Below, one piece after another: positions 6,109 to 6,170 of a DNA stretch of 6,170 bases (its first letter is position 1; each line of letters opens with the position of its first letter). The stretch comes from Selenomonas sp. (GTDB lineage Bacteria; Bacillota_C; Negativicutes; Selenomonadales; Selenomonadaceae): positions 1-6,170 of the forward strand of contig NZ_JAILKR010000074.1 in NCBI RefSeq assembly GCF_024693525.1. The letters are read 5' to 3'. The position numbers and the translations under genes are program-made. Below the pieces are notes generated by a model. That model was not told the origin of the DNA. It did no database searches and worked only from the letters and a program-made list of their open reading frames with translations.

Positions 6109-6170
6109 GGCGGCGGGGGCCCCAGTACCATAAGCGTAGCCTTGACGTTCCGCGTGAAGCAAGAAATTTT
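6109..6170 (+). repeat. Structured repeat, copy C (truncated by the right edge)
   Basis: The first arm of another copy begins with a 22-base box at 6109-6130, the exact reverse complement of 115-136 in copy A. It continues to CAAGAAATTTT (6160-6170), the exact reverse complement of 79-89. The distance between the two blocks (29 bases) is close to that in copy A (25 bases). The box aligns with that of copy B (5839-5860) but has GGGGCCCC where copy B has a TAGGGGC-type centre. The core hairpin would lie beyond the window. Confidence 0.75.

Noticed and set aside
5902..6162. An 86-aa minus-strand reading frame at the right end
   Set aside because: It runs entirely through repeat copies B and C and their linker, including both arms of the hairpins. 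It has no ribosome site and is explained by the repeat's GC-rich composition.

Overview
The window looks like a piece of chromosome from a low-to-mid GC, Gram-negative-type Firmicute, most likely a Negativicutes member of the Selenomonas/Mitsuokella/Megamonas sort. I infer this from the enolase and MazG protein style, strong AGGAG-type ribosome binding sites, sigma-70-like promoters and a Bacillus/E. coli-type Fur box. The genus is a judgement from memory, not a search result.

Layout, left to right. Positions 1-136 hold the truncated end of a structured repeat (copy A). A BrnQ branched-chain amino acid symporter follows on the minus strand (201-1562). The 309-base gap 1563-1871 is not empty. 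It holds a near-perfect promoter with a Fur box between its -35 and -10, then about 90 bases with two hairpins and a CU-rich stretch but no convincing ORF, then a strong hairpin terminator. This is best read as an iron-regulated small RNA of about 135 nt. Next come a single-domain MazG pyrophosphohydrolase (minus, 1872-2351), an unrecognised 106-aa protein (plus, 2581-2901), enolase (minus, 2985-4286) and a DHA3-type MFS exporter (plus, about 4503-5726). The last 444 bases (5727-6170) have no gene. They carry a complete copy (B, 5839-6039) and the first part of another copy (C, 6109-6170) of the repeat family seen at the left edge.

The six transcription units alternate strand strictly (- + - + - +), so each appears to be transcribed alone. 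The two convergent pairs (sRNA/mazG and hypothetical/eno) each share one A/T-flanked hairpin that can terminate in both directions. Apart from eno (glycolysis) and mazG (nucleotide-pool housekeeping) there is no evident shared pathway.

The two most interesting signals are non-coding. One is the candidate Fur-controlled sRNA at about 1719-1855. The other is the repeat family, whose copies keep a 16-nt apical loop containing GCGAAGC while their stem sequences change in a compensatory way. Because both window ends fall inside this repeat, the window may be a contig that broke at repeats.
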